Position numbers and translations under genes: made by a program. The notes under the pieces are model-generated. The model did not search any database and was not told where the DNA came from. It saw only the letters and a program-made list of their open reading frames with translations. From Codonopsis lanceolata (lineage: Eukaryota > Streptophyta > Magnoliopsida > Asterales > Campanulaceae), in contig CM028381.1 in assembly GCA_013146195.2 (NCBI GenBank), positions 97,838,380 through 97,902,379 of the forward strand: 64,000 bases of DNA. The letters run 5' to 3'. Positions 11,862 through 23,508 of this stretch are shown here, in pieces. How positions within the stretch are numbered: position 1 is the stretch's first letter; every line of letters starts with the position of its first letter.

Positions 11862-14800
11862 GCCTAGTCATATACAACCTTTCTGTTTTCTGAAAAAGGC
11901 TATCTATGAGGAAGAAGTAAGGCAGACTTTCTTGGTAAAAAATCAGATGCATCATCGAATGCAACAACCAATGCAGCAACATTGTAAGTCACATTCGAAG
12001 CCACATCAGAAATCACATCCATAGAAACAGCAACCTAAATTTTTTAAACAGATGTGGGTTCCCAAAGGCAGTAATAACAAAGGTAAATCCAAATACTGTG
12101 AACCATTTGACATATGTCCTGGTGCAAAATTGTCTGATGATGAGATGTGTAATGTAACCTTCACTTCTTTGAAGTCTCATATAGCTGGGTCATTGTACTT
12201 TGATAGTGGTTGCTCTAGACATATGATAGGTTCTATTGAGAATTTGAAGGACTATGTGAGCATCAATGGTGGTTCTGTGACCTATGGAGGAGGTGCCAAG
12301 GGCAAGATAATTGGCAAAGGAACCTTGAATGTTGATGGTCTTCCAAATCTCACCAATGTTTATCATGTGGAAGGGCTAAAGACCAACTTGATCAGTATAA
12401 GTCAATTATGTGATGATGACCTTCAGGTAAGGTTTGATAAAAATTCTTGTGAAGTTTTTGATGAAACTAACAAGTGTCTTCTGACAGGTACTAGGTCATC
12501 TGACAATTGTTATATGTTCAACAATAGCCAAACATGTCACAAAGCTAGTCTTAACATTACAGATCTTTGGCATAAAAAACTAGGACATATAAGTTTTCGT
12601 AAGCTCCATGAGCTTGTGAAACATGATGCAGTGAAAGGGTTGCCAAGCTTGGATAAGAACTACACAAAGGTATGTGGGTCCCGTAAAAAAGGTAAGCAAA
12701 CCAAGGCTTCTCATCTCCCCATATCTCAGTGTTCCACATCTAGGTGCCTTGAGATGATTCACACAGATCTCATGGGTCCTATTGAGGTAGAAAGTCTAGG
12801 AAAGAAAAAAATACACCTTTGTTTGTGTGGATGATTTTTCTAGATTCACTTGGGTGATTTTCTTGAGAGAAAAATCAGACACTTTTGAGGCATTTAAAAT
12901 CTGGTACACACGTGTTATAAACTTGTATGATCTAAAGCTTATTAGAATTAGATCAGATCATGACATAAAATATGAAAATTCCTCATTTTCTAACTATTGT
13001 GCCTCAAATGGCATCTCCCATGAATTTTCTGCTCCCAAAACTCCACAACAAAATGGAGTGGCGGAAAGAAAGAATAGAACACTTCAAGAGATGGCAAGAG
13101 TTATGTTGACCTCTAAAAAATTGGCAAAAAGGTTTTGGGCTGAAGCTTTTTTTTTCTTTTATAAAGAGGATCAATAGTGGTTCCCCACTTACCTGGTGAC
13201 TGATTCGGTATGGGTGAAGCTTACTACTAAGTGCACTTACTTGTCTTGGGCTGAAGCTTTGAATACAACTTGTCACATTGGAAATAGGGTCTTCTTAAGA
13301 CCAGGTAGCACAATGACACCTTATGAAATCTTGTTAGGAAAGAAACCAACCTTAAAATATTTTCATGTTTTTGGTTGTGTGTGCTATCTTCTCAATGATA
13401 GAGATCATCTTTCTAAATTTGGTTCTAAAAGTGACAAGTGTGTTTTCATGGGCTATTCCACTAATAGTCGTGCTTACAGAGTCTTTAATCTTAGGACTAA
13501 GACTATCATGGAGTCTATGAACATTGTCTTTGATGATCTAACGGATCTTGGCCACAAAACCATTGAAGAAGATGTTTCAGGTATTCTTGATTTTGGAGAT
13601 AATCGCTCGTAACCAAAGATACGAATCCAGTGAAACTGTAGTCGATCGTGCGTAACCTCGCAGATCCGGGAAGTTCGGTCGATGTGATTCAGAGAATGTG
13701 ACACCAATGTAGTTCGAATGTAGCTACATCGGGCTACATCGAAGTCACATTGACAGAACTTGCGTGCCGAAATCTTTGTATTCGTATCAAAGCGTAGAAT
13801 CGCCCAGCTTGACCGATCATGGATATGACATTCCAAGCAAAATTTAAAATGCATCCCACTTCACAAATCATAGGTAATGTTCGTGATGGGGTGTCAACAA
13901 GAAGAAAAGGTAAGGTAGATTATAGAAAACTTGCTTGCTTGTCTACTCTAGAAATTGAAGAAATCCATACATCTTGTTTTGTATCTACCATTGAACCTAA
14001 AAATGTGCATGAAGCTCTTAAAGATGAGTGTTGGATAAATGCCATGCAAGAAGAACTTGACCAATTCACTAAAACGATGTTTGGTATCTTGTTCCTAGAC
14101 CCACTTCAGTAAATGTTATTGGAACAAAATGGATTTTCAAAAACAAATCAAATGAAGTGGGAGAAATAATAAGAAACAAAGCAAGACTTGTGGCTCAAGG
14201 GTATACATAGGTCGAGGGGTGGATTTTGATGAAACCTTTGCTCATGTAGCCCGCATTGAGTCCATACGCTCGTGCGCTTCTTGCCATTGCATGCTTTCTT
14301 GATATTACTCTTCAACAAATGGATGTTAAGAGTGTTTTTTAAATGGTATCCTTGAAGAAGAAGTTTTTGTTGAGCAACCAAAGGTTTTGAGGACCCCATA
14401 AACCCAATCATGTTTTTAAGTTAAAAAGGCCTTGTATGGTCTCAAACAAGCTCCTAGAGCTTGGTATGGAAGACTTACACCATCTTTTGAAAAGTGGGTT
14501 TAGAAGGGGAGAGGTGGACAAAACTCTTTATTCAAAAACAAGATAAACACATTTTGATAGCACAAATTTATGTTGATGACATTGTGTTTGGGTCCACCTC
14601 CAAGTCCTTGGAAAAGAGTTTGTAAATTGCATGACTTCCACTTTTGAGATGAGTATGGTAGGGAATTGACTTATTTCTTAGGATTCGAGATAAAACAATT
14701 ACATGAAGGGATGTTCATATCTCAAGCCAAGTATGCTCTTAACTTGGTGAAGAAATTCAATCTTGAGAATGGAAAATGTAAGAAAACCCCTATGGGTACA

Positions 14801-15509
14801 TCCAATAAACTTAACAAAGATGAAAAATCTGAAAGTGTTGACCATACATTATATAGGAGCATGATAGGAAGTCTCGTTGTATTTGACGCCACCCGTCCGC
14901 ATATCATGTATAGTGTGTGCTTGTAGGTTAGGTATCAAGCAAACCCTAAAGTCTCTCACTTGAAAGCTATCAAAAGAATAATTAGGTATGTTGGTGAGAC
15001 TTGTGCCATGGGTTTGTGGTACACAAAACACACTAACACTAATCTTGTTGGTTTTAGTGATGCTAATTGGGCTGATAGTGTTGATGATATGAGAAGTACT
15101 TCAGGTGGATGTTTTTATTTGGGAAACAACTTGATTTCTTGGTTTAGTAAAAACAAAATTGTGTTGCCCTTTCAAACAAATTGAATCTGAATATATTGCT
15201 GCTGGTAGTGGGTGTACACAACTTTTATGGATGAATCAAATGATCAAGGATTATGACTTACACAGCAATGTATTAACCATGTATTGTGACAACACCAATG
15301 CCATAAGTATAGCAAAAAATCATGTTCAACACTCTAGAACTAAGCATATTGATATAAGACACCATTTTATTAGAGACTTGGTTGAACAAGGTATTATTTG
15401 CATTGAACATGTGGGAACTGAAAATCAACTGGCTGATATTTTCACTAAGAGTCTAGATTTTGAGAGATTTATAAATCTTAGAAAATCTCTCGATATGTGT
15501 GCCATGTGA
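11862..15509 (+). pseudogene. pol of the SIRE-like element: PR, INT, RT, RNase H (broken)
   Basis: Protease is marked by LYFDSGCSRHMIG (about 12196). The integrase zinc-binding region is WHKKLGHISFRKLHEL and its catalytic core runs on to PQQNGVAERKNRTLQEMARV. Reverse transcriptase has ARLVAQGYT and YVDDIVFGSTS (about 14570). RNase H has MRSTSGGCFYLGNNLISW and ESEYIAAGSGCTQLLWM, ending at 15509. Frames change at about 12830, 13150, 13610, 14110 and 15180, and stops occur at 12022 and elsewhere. A 111-bp insertion breaks the integrase. As assembled it cannot make an active polyprotein. Some breaks could be consensus errors, because this stretch also ends at an assembly gap. Confidence 0.9.
13135..13260 (+). 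repeat. 111-bp insertion in the integrase, flanked by a 15-bp direct repeat
   Basis: TTGGGCTGAAGCTTT occurs at 13135-13149 and again at 13246-13260. Removing one copy plus the intervening DNA joins WAEA to LNTTCHIGNRVFLRPG, the usual integrase path. The insert begins with a T run and contains the palindrome GTAAGTGCACTTAC in approximate form. It matches no element I recognise. Confidence 0.7.
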
Positions 15510-16828
15510 CCCCTCACTTCTTTATAAAAAATAATAATAATAATAATAATAATTTAGGCATCTTGCATTAAGGTTTTAGGGGGGCACACTAGTTTCATCT
15601 TTAATGTCTTAGTACCTTTGTTTGGTGTCCTGGATTTACATTCAAAATTTGTTGTGATTTCTTTGTTTTGATTCTTCACACTCATTCCCTAAAATATTAT
15701 TGCAATTGAAAAATCTTAAGTCCACAAAGGAAAGAACTACCTTTTGAAATTTTTGGGATGCAGCAATTTGTCAAAGTACTATGGAGCTTAGGCTCTCATG
15801 GGTTGATCTTGAGAAAATTGACTCCTTTTAATTGAAAAAGTGTGAAAGCTACCTAACGGAAAAGAGCTACCTATGAACAAGGTTGTAGCATCTTTCTTTT
15901 GGGACTATGAATCCTCGGATTTCATGGGTTGAACAAAAAGTAAAGTGGCTACACTTGGTAAATAGTGTGAAAGGTTCCTAGTGGCATGTGTTGAATATGC
16001 TTGAAATAATGTAAAGCTATTCTCCTAGGGAAATAAAGTACCTATGGTTTTTGGGGGAAGTTGAGTGCTGATTTGGTGAACAAAAGATGGGAAATTGTAC
16101 ATAAAATCACAACTTTGGCGAATGTATCTTCCAATGCAGCTACATTGAGAACAACATTCAGATGATCTAGACATTTATCACATGTGTGTGACTGCATTGT
16201 TTTTCATGTTCTTGGCATGTGTTAGGCATATTGTCTAGGTCATAATCAGTTTTGAACATATCAGCCTATTGATCTTTTGTTGCCATATCAGATTAGTGCA
16301 ATCTATATACCAATGTACTCCATGTTGCAATTTATGTGGCTGTCTGATCTGTGTGATGTTCTTGAGCTCTTGATCCGCTTTATGCTTACGTGATTGTCGC
16401 TTGGTGGTGTGATCAATTTTGGTTAGTTAAGTGTTGTGTTTGTTCAAAATCCTTGCTTAATTTTGAAAATTCAAAGTTTCAAAATCTGAAATTGGTTGTT
16501 ATTCCCTCACTCTTAACTCTCCACATATTTCTCAAGACAAAATCAGATTTTTTTATCTCTCCCTTAAATGTGATTTGGTTAATATTTGATTTATCATCAA
16601 AATTTAAAATTTGGTTAGTTGTTTTATTTAGTCTCCTCCTATTCCTTTGTCATTAGTGTCTAACGGCTAATTACAATTAGTGGGAGCTATTAGTGCTGGT
16701 TTCAGGCAACAGGGACTTAACACATTCAGAAGTTTTTGCTCATTCTTCAAATCGATAGAAAGATTGCTGCTGAAGATTGCCATCACCAAAATTCTTCTTT
16801 CTCTCAGATTTCCTCATCATAAAATTCC
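15510..16828 (+). other. Non-coding stretch of the SIRE-like element between pol and the 3' ORF
   Basis: No domain was recognised. An (AAT)n run sits at about 15526-15552 and a G-rich tract AGGGGGGCACA at about 15579. One copy of the dispersed palindromic motif (CCAATGCAGCTACATTGAG) is at about 16131. The purine-rich tract is in the position where SIRE-type elements often have a polypurine tract after pol, but I cannot prove this role. Confidence 0.5.
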
Positions 16829-17553
16829 ATGGCATCCTCATCTTCATCTGCATCCAAGAATTTGTGCAAACTCCCTCAGGTGATGTAGCTTCCAATGAAG
16901 CTACATCGTCCCCAATTTCCTCTCCAGAGAATCCCCAAACAGCAATGGTAATTGCTCAGCCTCTACCTGAACCCCTAACGGTTATCCTTCCAGGCGAAAA
17001 AGGGAATGCCATAAACGTTGACAATCCTGTCGACTTATCTGGGTTACCCCAAATTGGGAACCCTAGCTCTAGACGATCAAAGAGACTCAGAGGCATTCCA
17101 TCAAATTTCGAAAATCCAAGCATGGAAGATATTGCAAGTGCGAAGAAGCACAAGGTAACATCTGGTGATTTTGAAGAATCTGTGCCCATCGTTAGTGATT
17201 CAGACGACGGAGATTTTGTAGCTGAACCAGAGTCTATACCTGGTGCTTAAGATACCGCTTCCAAACCTTCTTCTTCAACATTTGTTCCTGGCGTAGAAGA
17301 CGTGGCAGATGAAGATTACCCGATTCCTTCGCCACGGGTTGTCTTCCAAACAAATTCTTCCACACAAGCCAAGGAATCTTCTGATAATGCGTCTGGTTCT
17401 CCTTCGACATCCAATGCCGATATCAGTTTTTCTGATGAACAATGCACTCTTGCAGATTTCCTGGTGCAATTGAAGTCTGCTTCTGCTCCAAAGTCTCCAT
17501 AGTCTTCACCACCTCCAGCCGAAAACTTAGTTCAACAATCTAGCTCTTCGTAA
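16829..17553 (+). pseudogene. Extra 3' ORF of the SIRE-like element (env-like position)
   Basis: An ATG at 16829 starts MASSSSSASKNL but soon stops. The neighbouring frame carries the rest, from about 16862 (VQTPSGDVASNEATSS) through RRSKRLRG, broken by TAA at 17248 and TAG at 17500. The product is Ser/Pro/Asp-rich with a basic RRSKRLRG patch. I see no transmembrane segment. SIRE-lineage elements carry an ORF of unknown or env-like nature here; the assignment rests on position. A copy of the palindromic motif is at 16880-16910. Confidence 0.55.
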
Positions 17554-17598
17554 TTTGATGACGCCTGCATGTAAATTTTTGAAAGTAAGGAAGCACCT

Positions 17599-17698
17599 NN
17601 NNNNNNNNNNNNNNNNNNNNNNNNNNNNNNNNNNNNNNNNNNNNNNNNNNNNNNNNNNNNNNNNNNNNNNNNNNNNNNNNNNNNNNNNNNNNNNNNNN
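17599..17698. other. Assembly gap of exactly 100 N
   Basis: One hundred consecutive N join a contig ending inside the SIRE-like element to one beginning inside ARF1 exon 8. Exactly 100 is a common placeholder for gaps of unknown size, so the real distance is unknown. Confidence 0.99.
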
Positions 17699-20600
17699 CC
17701 TACAGCCTCTCATGCCATTAGAACTGGAACCCTTTTCTGTTTTCTATAAACCAAGGTTATTCCTGCCAATTTTTTTTTAATTTTATGTTTTCAATAAACC
17801 ACCTCTAATTTTTGTTTTGTACTTATTTTGAATTTGGCTCCTTAGAATTTGACTTTGCATGCGAATGAAGGGTATAGCTTTGTTGAGTTTAGATTTCTCA
17901 ATTTGTAATTTATTTTGAGAGAACTTGCTGAAACTTTATGCTGTCTGTGACTAGAACTAGTCGATCAGAGTTCATCGTGAGCCTCAACAAGTACCTTGAA
18001 GCCCAAAGCCACAAGCTCTCTGTTGGGATGAGGTTTAAGATGAGATTTGAGGCGAGGAAGTTCCTGAAAGAAGGTATTCAGTGTAGCTGGTTCATTATTT
18101 AGCTGACTTCAGAGCTTTAAAATGGCTCTAAGCTATCTATTTCACTTGTTTATACAGGTTCAGTGGAACGATAGTCGGGTTGGAGAGGGTACATCAGCCA
18201 AGTGGCTTGATTCAGATTGGAGATCCTTAAAGGTGAGTACATTGGTTTCTTGGCGCTCTATGGATTGTTTACTAGATTTTACCCATTTTTGCAAAGCCTC
18301 TCATGAGGCTTCCAGCTAATGTAGTTCTGATCGTTTGGACCCAAGATTCTGTCCTAGCTCAGATTGTTGTTTTTTTTCACATGTGATATCCAGAATATAA
18401 TGGAATCTTTGGATGTTTTGTGTTGCATATTACTGAATGACCTGGAGCTGCATGTCTTGGATTTGGTTGCTCCAATTGACTTGCTTATAAGTCTCTTCAT
18501 GGCAGAGATTTTCACTCTTTGCAATGGGGACTGATCCTTGCTATTGATAAAAAGCAAGAACATTAAGTGCTGCATCGAGGATATAACTTCTGTTAAACGA
18601 TGCCCATTGTTAAGCCCTTATCTAACAGCTTAATCTTTTAGATGAGTTGGTTACTTAACATTGTATCAGAGCTCTGGTTTGGCAAGGTCGTGGGTTCGAA
18701 TCATCGTGCTTGCATTTGTTACCCGGAATATTGTGAGTGCATGTTGTCACTCTGTTTGCTTTGCGATGCCCCTAGTGAGGCATGTTTGTGTATCTCTCCA
18801 CGTGTGAACGGGTCACACGCGAGGCGGAGTGTTAAGCTTGACGTACATTGTTAAGCCCCTATCTAATAGCTTAAGCTTTTAGATGAGTTGGTTATTTAAC
18901 ACCATATCTTAAGACAAATAATATGCTTGTGTTTCTATAACCCCAACACTCAAGGCAAAGACCTTGAGGTCCTTGGTTCGAATACCCATACCAAGGACCA
19001 TACTTCACTATCAAAAAAATATAAAAAATATGTTTGTGTTTCTAGGGTGGAATTTTGCTTAAGCGCTCCTCGGCAAAGTTATGTTTGATGCTTTTCTGTT
19101 ATTATATACATTTAAATATTCCATAGAACACAAGTTATGTTGTACAGTGGTGGATTGACCTGTTTTAGTTGGACCTTTGTCTTGCCACTTTTTCAGTATT
19201 TCTATTTCACTTGTTAACATCTCATTTTTAACTTCGGGTGGATTTGCTATATCTACCAGGTTCAATGGGATGAACCTTCATCAATATTACGTCCAGAGAG
19301 AGTTTCAGCATGGGAATTAGAACCTCTTGTGGCAGCCACTCCTTCAACCCCGCAGCCTCCACTGAGGAATAGCGAGCTCGACCACAAGTGTTACCATCTC
19401 CAGTACCAGATCTTGCTGTGCTTGGTATGGTATCCTAAGTCCATAGCTTTGATATTTGCATATTCAAATTTCTCTCGGGCCCTTCATTGTTATTGAAAAT
19501 TTTCCTTCCGTGGACAGGAATGTGGAAATCCCCTGTTGACCGTCCCTCGACCTTTTCATATGGTGATCCTCCTCGTGGACTTGACCTTTATCCATCACCT
19601 AATTTCTCCTCTGCTACTAAGGGCAGTTCCCTGAGCTACAGTGAGAATGGTTCCTTGCCTCCTGTTTCAACCAGGCCAATGCATTGGTCCAACCAAGTGG
19701 AGACTGTTACAGATTCGTTTGCACCTCTTGCTAACAAAGAAAGTGGTGAGAAGAGGCAGAGTAATGGCTACAGGTTATTTGGGATTGAGCTACTTGACCA
19801 CTCTACTACGGAAGAAACGTCACCAATGGTTCTGTCGGGGGCTGCTGTAGAGGATTGGCCAGTTCGGTCTCTTGATACTGAATGTGACTGGCGTTCTGAA
19901 CCGTCCAATATTAACCGATCTGATATCCCTTCAGTTAGCTGCGAGCCTGAAAAATCATCCTTGGGATCCCCTCAAGAGTCGCATACCAGGCAAATTCGGA
20001 GCTGCACAAAGGTAATATCTTCAATTCTTATATTTCTGAGCTTCTATTTTTTCGCGGATGTGAAGAGCAGAAAGCGACCCTTCTTTTTGGGGTTTGTATT
20101 TTACTTTTGTATAATCAGCAACCATCTATATATTTATTGTACATTTACTGTTTTTGTTATGCAGCATGTTGACCTGCAATAAGCTCTGGTTCTACACTTT
20201 AAAACCCAGGATAATTAGACTCAGTTTAACTAGTATTTGTCTTTTCCTTTGTTGGGGGGGAAGGGAGAGTTGGCTATAGAAGTAAATTCCCTATCCTGGC
20301 TTTTACCTTGATGGCTTATATACATATATTCGTTGTATAGGTTCACATGCAAGGAATTGCTGTTGGGAGGGCCGTAGATTTGACGCGGTTTAATTGCTAT
20401 GAGGATCTGCTGAGGAAACTGGAAGATATGTTTGAGATTGAAGGTGAGCTTCGTGGAGTAACAAAGAAGTGGCAGGTTGTCTACACTGATGACGAGGATG
20501 ACATGATGATGGTTGGTGACGATCCATGGCAGTTAAGTCACTTAATTTAGTAGTTCTGATTCATTTTCCTCCACTTTTACATAAACTCACACATCTTGCT

Positions 20601-20921
20601 CACAGTCCTTGTTACCGCTCCACTCCACCAATGAGCTGAAATTATTTGCATTACTTTAGTAAAAAGGGACTAACTTTTCTATCTTCCTTTCTGAAAATTG
20701 TCAATTGAGTATTATATTAAACTGAAATGTTTCTTGGTGATATGTACAGTGAATTCTGCAGCATGGTGAGGAAGATAGTCATCTACACAACGGAGGAAGC
20801 CAAAAGGCTTTCGCCCAAGATAAAACTATCTGAAAATGATGAAATAATACAAGGCAAGCCAGCTGGGAACGCCGATGTCAGCACAGAAGAGCAGTCATCA
20901 AATGTGGGGTCCGGTTGCTAA
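17699..20921 (+). pseudogene. ARF1: ARF1, copy 2: 5'-truncated and frameshifted (probable uncollapsed allele)
   Basis: The sequence starts inside exon 8 and continues as exons 17955-18073, 18158-18232, 19260-19424, 19518-20011, 20341-20531 and 20750-20921, colinear with copy 1. Exons 12-14, which encode the RLFGI motif and the PB1 domain, look identical to copy 1. Exons 8-11 each carry a deletion relative to copy 1: 2 nt in exon 8, 1 nt in a G run of exon 9, 1 nt in a G run of exon 10 and 1 nt in exon 11 (GAATAAGCG to GAATAGCG). All shift the frame, and all lie within 1.7 kb of the gap. This pattern fits poor consensus at a contig end. The alternative is a real tandem pseudogene. The first seven exons and the promoter are missing. 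Confidence 0.85.
18591..18901 (+). mobile_element. Second copy of the TRIM in ARF1 intron 10
   Basis: This is the same element as at 4129-4441 in the same intron position, with the second LTR starting at 18830. The first LTR differs near its start (TGTTAAACGATGCCC instead of TGTTAAGCTTGATATAC). The rest is essentially identical, so the insertion predates the split of the two copies or alleles. Confidence 0.8.
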
Positions 20922-23508
20922 CCTCCACCACACCCTTCACTACACTTGCAAGAATAGGGAAAATAGTGTAGATGGGGAATAGAACAAGATGTTTGAATGG
21001 GTCACTTGATTTTGTTGTTAAGCAGGCAATTTCCCATGCTGAAATGACCTGGTTCAAAGACCACCCACGCTTCAGTATGGTAAGCACAACGGGGAAATGA
21101 AAAGGGAGTCGGGTTAGTTTTGTCCACTTGCAAAGCTGAGTAGAGTGGCTGGAGACATATAGGATAATGATTGCGGTATTAGTACTATCTTATTGCTTGC
21201 TATTTTGTCGAGGAATCTTAGGAGTGCTCAGCTTGTTTTTAGGGGGGTGGTTAAACAAGTCTGTCTGCTCGACCTCTATCTTTAAGGAGGAGATAGAGAG
21301 AGTCCCACTTTCAATTTTTTTCTGTTATTTTCTTTGTTCCATTTTTTTCTTGAGGTTATCAAAATTATATACAGGGAACATGATAGTCTTTTTTGTATAT
21401 AAATATATTTATATATATATAAGTTTTCGCTCCGGCTCGGTTCTTATTGCAGCGTGAGATGAGTTTGAACTGTGGATTACTGGCCGTTGTTTCATCTGAA
21501 TGCTATTTTAACTTGTGGATCGAGTAAAACATGTGAATTTGAGCAATTGAACAACAGAAGAAGAATGGAAGAGAGAATCATGTTTGAAGCTGGAAGGAAG
21601 AGTTTTGATGTCTGTACTCTCAACTGTGTGCTTCAAGAATGGAAGGAGGAAATGAGAAGGAATGAATCCAAGTGAAGTTGGCAGATGGTGGCTCAGAAGG
21701 TTCATTCAAGCCCTGCTTTTCATCTTTTAGTCTTATCCGCTCTTGAATGGCTAACTCTCCTACAGCAAGCGCCTAGTTGTTTGTTGTGGGAGTAAGGGCC
21801 ATTAGGAAAGGAAAATGAAGCGGAGCTATCGAAGTGGTTAGAGGCATCGGGCAGGGCTAAACGAGAGGTTAGTGGAATCTGCCATGAGCGGCGGCATACA
21901 TCTCTAGACATAGGGGGTCCCGGATCCCGGGTCCATTTTCATAGGGAGTTCAGTTTGCTCGGTTCTAGACTTGTAGTCTAGTAAGAACATTCAAGATATC
22001 CGGTTTTCCTACAAAAGGTTCCAAAGAGCAGTCAAAGTAGAAAACATTCATGAGAATTGGATTTGGATTGGTACCGATGTCCTTTCCATCGATGCATCAA
22101 TTTTGGCACAATTTAAAATTAGAATATAAAAATACTGGAATTCCTATGTATCAATTTGGAATTGCGATGTAACACGCCTCTAATCTAATTTTATTAAGGG
22201 TATATTCGTTCTTTTTCCCTTAAAAGTGTTTTTATCGGTTAAGATTGTCAATGAATTAGATTTTAGATATGAATTTATATAATGGTCCAATAACCCGAAC
22301 CCAAAATTATGAAAATAACATATTTATTAGGGCTAATTTCAGGCTTGTCCATTTTGCCAAGTTTGAAACCTCTCCACTCCCCCATTTTTTTCAACCGTAG
22401 AAGTTCATTTTCGAAATATTGTTCTTAGTGCAAATTACCTTCTTCAACGGTTTCGATCAACACTTTGGATTTGAAAATCACAATTGTTGCGCAACAAAAT
22501 GAGGATTAACTTGTCCGGTTAGGTTGTGGGGGGTTTGGGGGCAATGCCCACAAAAGGTTAACGATTTTTTCGATTCACTAAGTACGATATTGAAATGAAT
22601 CTTAGTTAGGATGGAGGATTTTCAGTACGGACGAAGGCAGAAGATGAAGAAGATGACTTACAACAGAGGAGGAGGAAGAAGAAGGTTGAGGAGATGCATT
22701 CGATATCAGTTTACATCGCGATGCATCAATTGGTTGCTTGAATTGGTGCATAAATTGACACGTCACGGTGCATAAAATTTGTATAACACGATATAAAATT
22801 GAATTATGTAATTTATGTCGATGCATCGCGGTGCAAAAATTAGGTTTAGTAATTTAAATTGATGCATCATGTGCATAAAATTAGTACAACGTGATGCAAA
22901 ATTGAATTAGGTAATTTAAATCGATATTGTAGTCTTTTCGTCCCCATAAGAATCCAGCCCACTATTTCTTCTATTTGTTGTTATACACTAATGTAAGATG
23001 TCGTCTTTTGGTGTTCCTATAAAGCCTGTTTGGTTCCAACTTGAGTTGCAATTAGTCCAAAATACTAGGGGAACCATATATAACACAAGATCTACATTAA
23101 TTGAGGGACACTGCTAAAGCTAAGTGTATCGTTGCATACTTACTCCAATGGCGGTAGTATCGTAAGCGAAACATAACTTTTTAGTTTGCAAGACACTAAA
23201 GACTTGTCACTAAAACATGACAAATCACACTAGACATAACAAGAAAACAAACTAGTTCAAAGTTGCAAAAACAAAACCAACAGACTAAAACCCATCCCAC
23301 ATCTAATAAGAAAAACTAAGTTTTTGATCCTCGGAGTATTTCAAGAATACCAGTTTGACCATCGCATCATAGTATTTAATTTGTCAAAATGACCATTGTA
23401 CTAACAAACACACTATAAATTAAACCTAATTTGTTACTCTTTCAATAAAAAAACTTAACGGAGGATGTCCATGTGAACATAGTGGGACTCATTCATTGCT
23501 AAGAATAC
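20922..23508 (+). other. Second copy of the ARF1 3' UTR and flank (no SIRE insertion)
   Basis: Colinear with 6471-9223, with scattered substitutions, one 82-bp unit instead of two, a shorter GGGTCCC run, and a deletion of roughly 75 bp matching about 7892-7970 of copy 1. Homology ends at AATAC (23504-23508), exactly where copy 1 is interrupted by the LTR, so this is the empty site. No gene was recognised. Confidence 0.8.

Larger units (their letters stand above)
9224..17598 (+). mobile_element. SIRE-like Ty1-copia retrotransposon, decayed, 3' end lost in gap
   Basis: Order along the plus strand: 5' LTR (9224-10103), initiator-Met primer-binding site (10106), gag with two zinc knuckles, protease, integrase, reverse transcriptase and RNase H (to 15509), a non-coding stretch, then an extra 3' ORF (about 16829-17553). 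That order, with integrase before reverse transcriptase and an additional ORF after pol, is typical of the SIRE/Maximus lineage. The left boundary is exact: homology between the two ARF1 flanks stops at AATAC just before TGTAAGGG at 9224, and the uninterrupted site is at 23508. The 3' LTR is not seen because the sequence runs into 100 N. Several stops and frameshifts make the element non-coding as assembled. Confidence 0.9.

Noticed and set aside
16777..17250. An independent host gene with a basic nuclear-type motif
   Set aside because: Its position downstream of RNase H inside the retroelement, and the shared palindromic motif, tie it to the SIRE-like element.
17699..20921. A genuine tandem ARF1 duplicate
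   Set aside because: Possible, but the abrupt start after 100 N, indels clustered at the contig end and allele-like identity fit a false duplication better. Kept as an alternative only.
21167..21457. Open frame of 96 codons after ARF1 copy 2
   Set aside because: It lies in the 3' UTR and flank. The matching sequence in copy 1 is broken by small indels, so it is not conserved.
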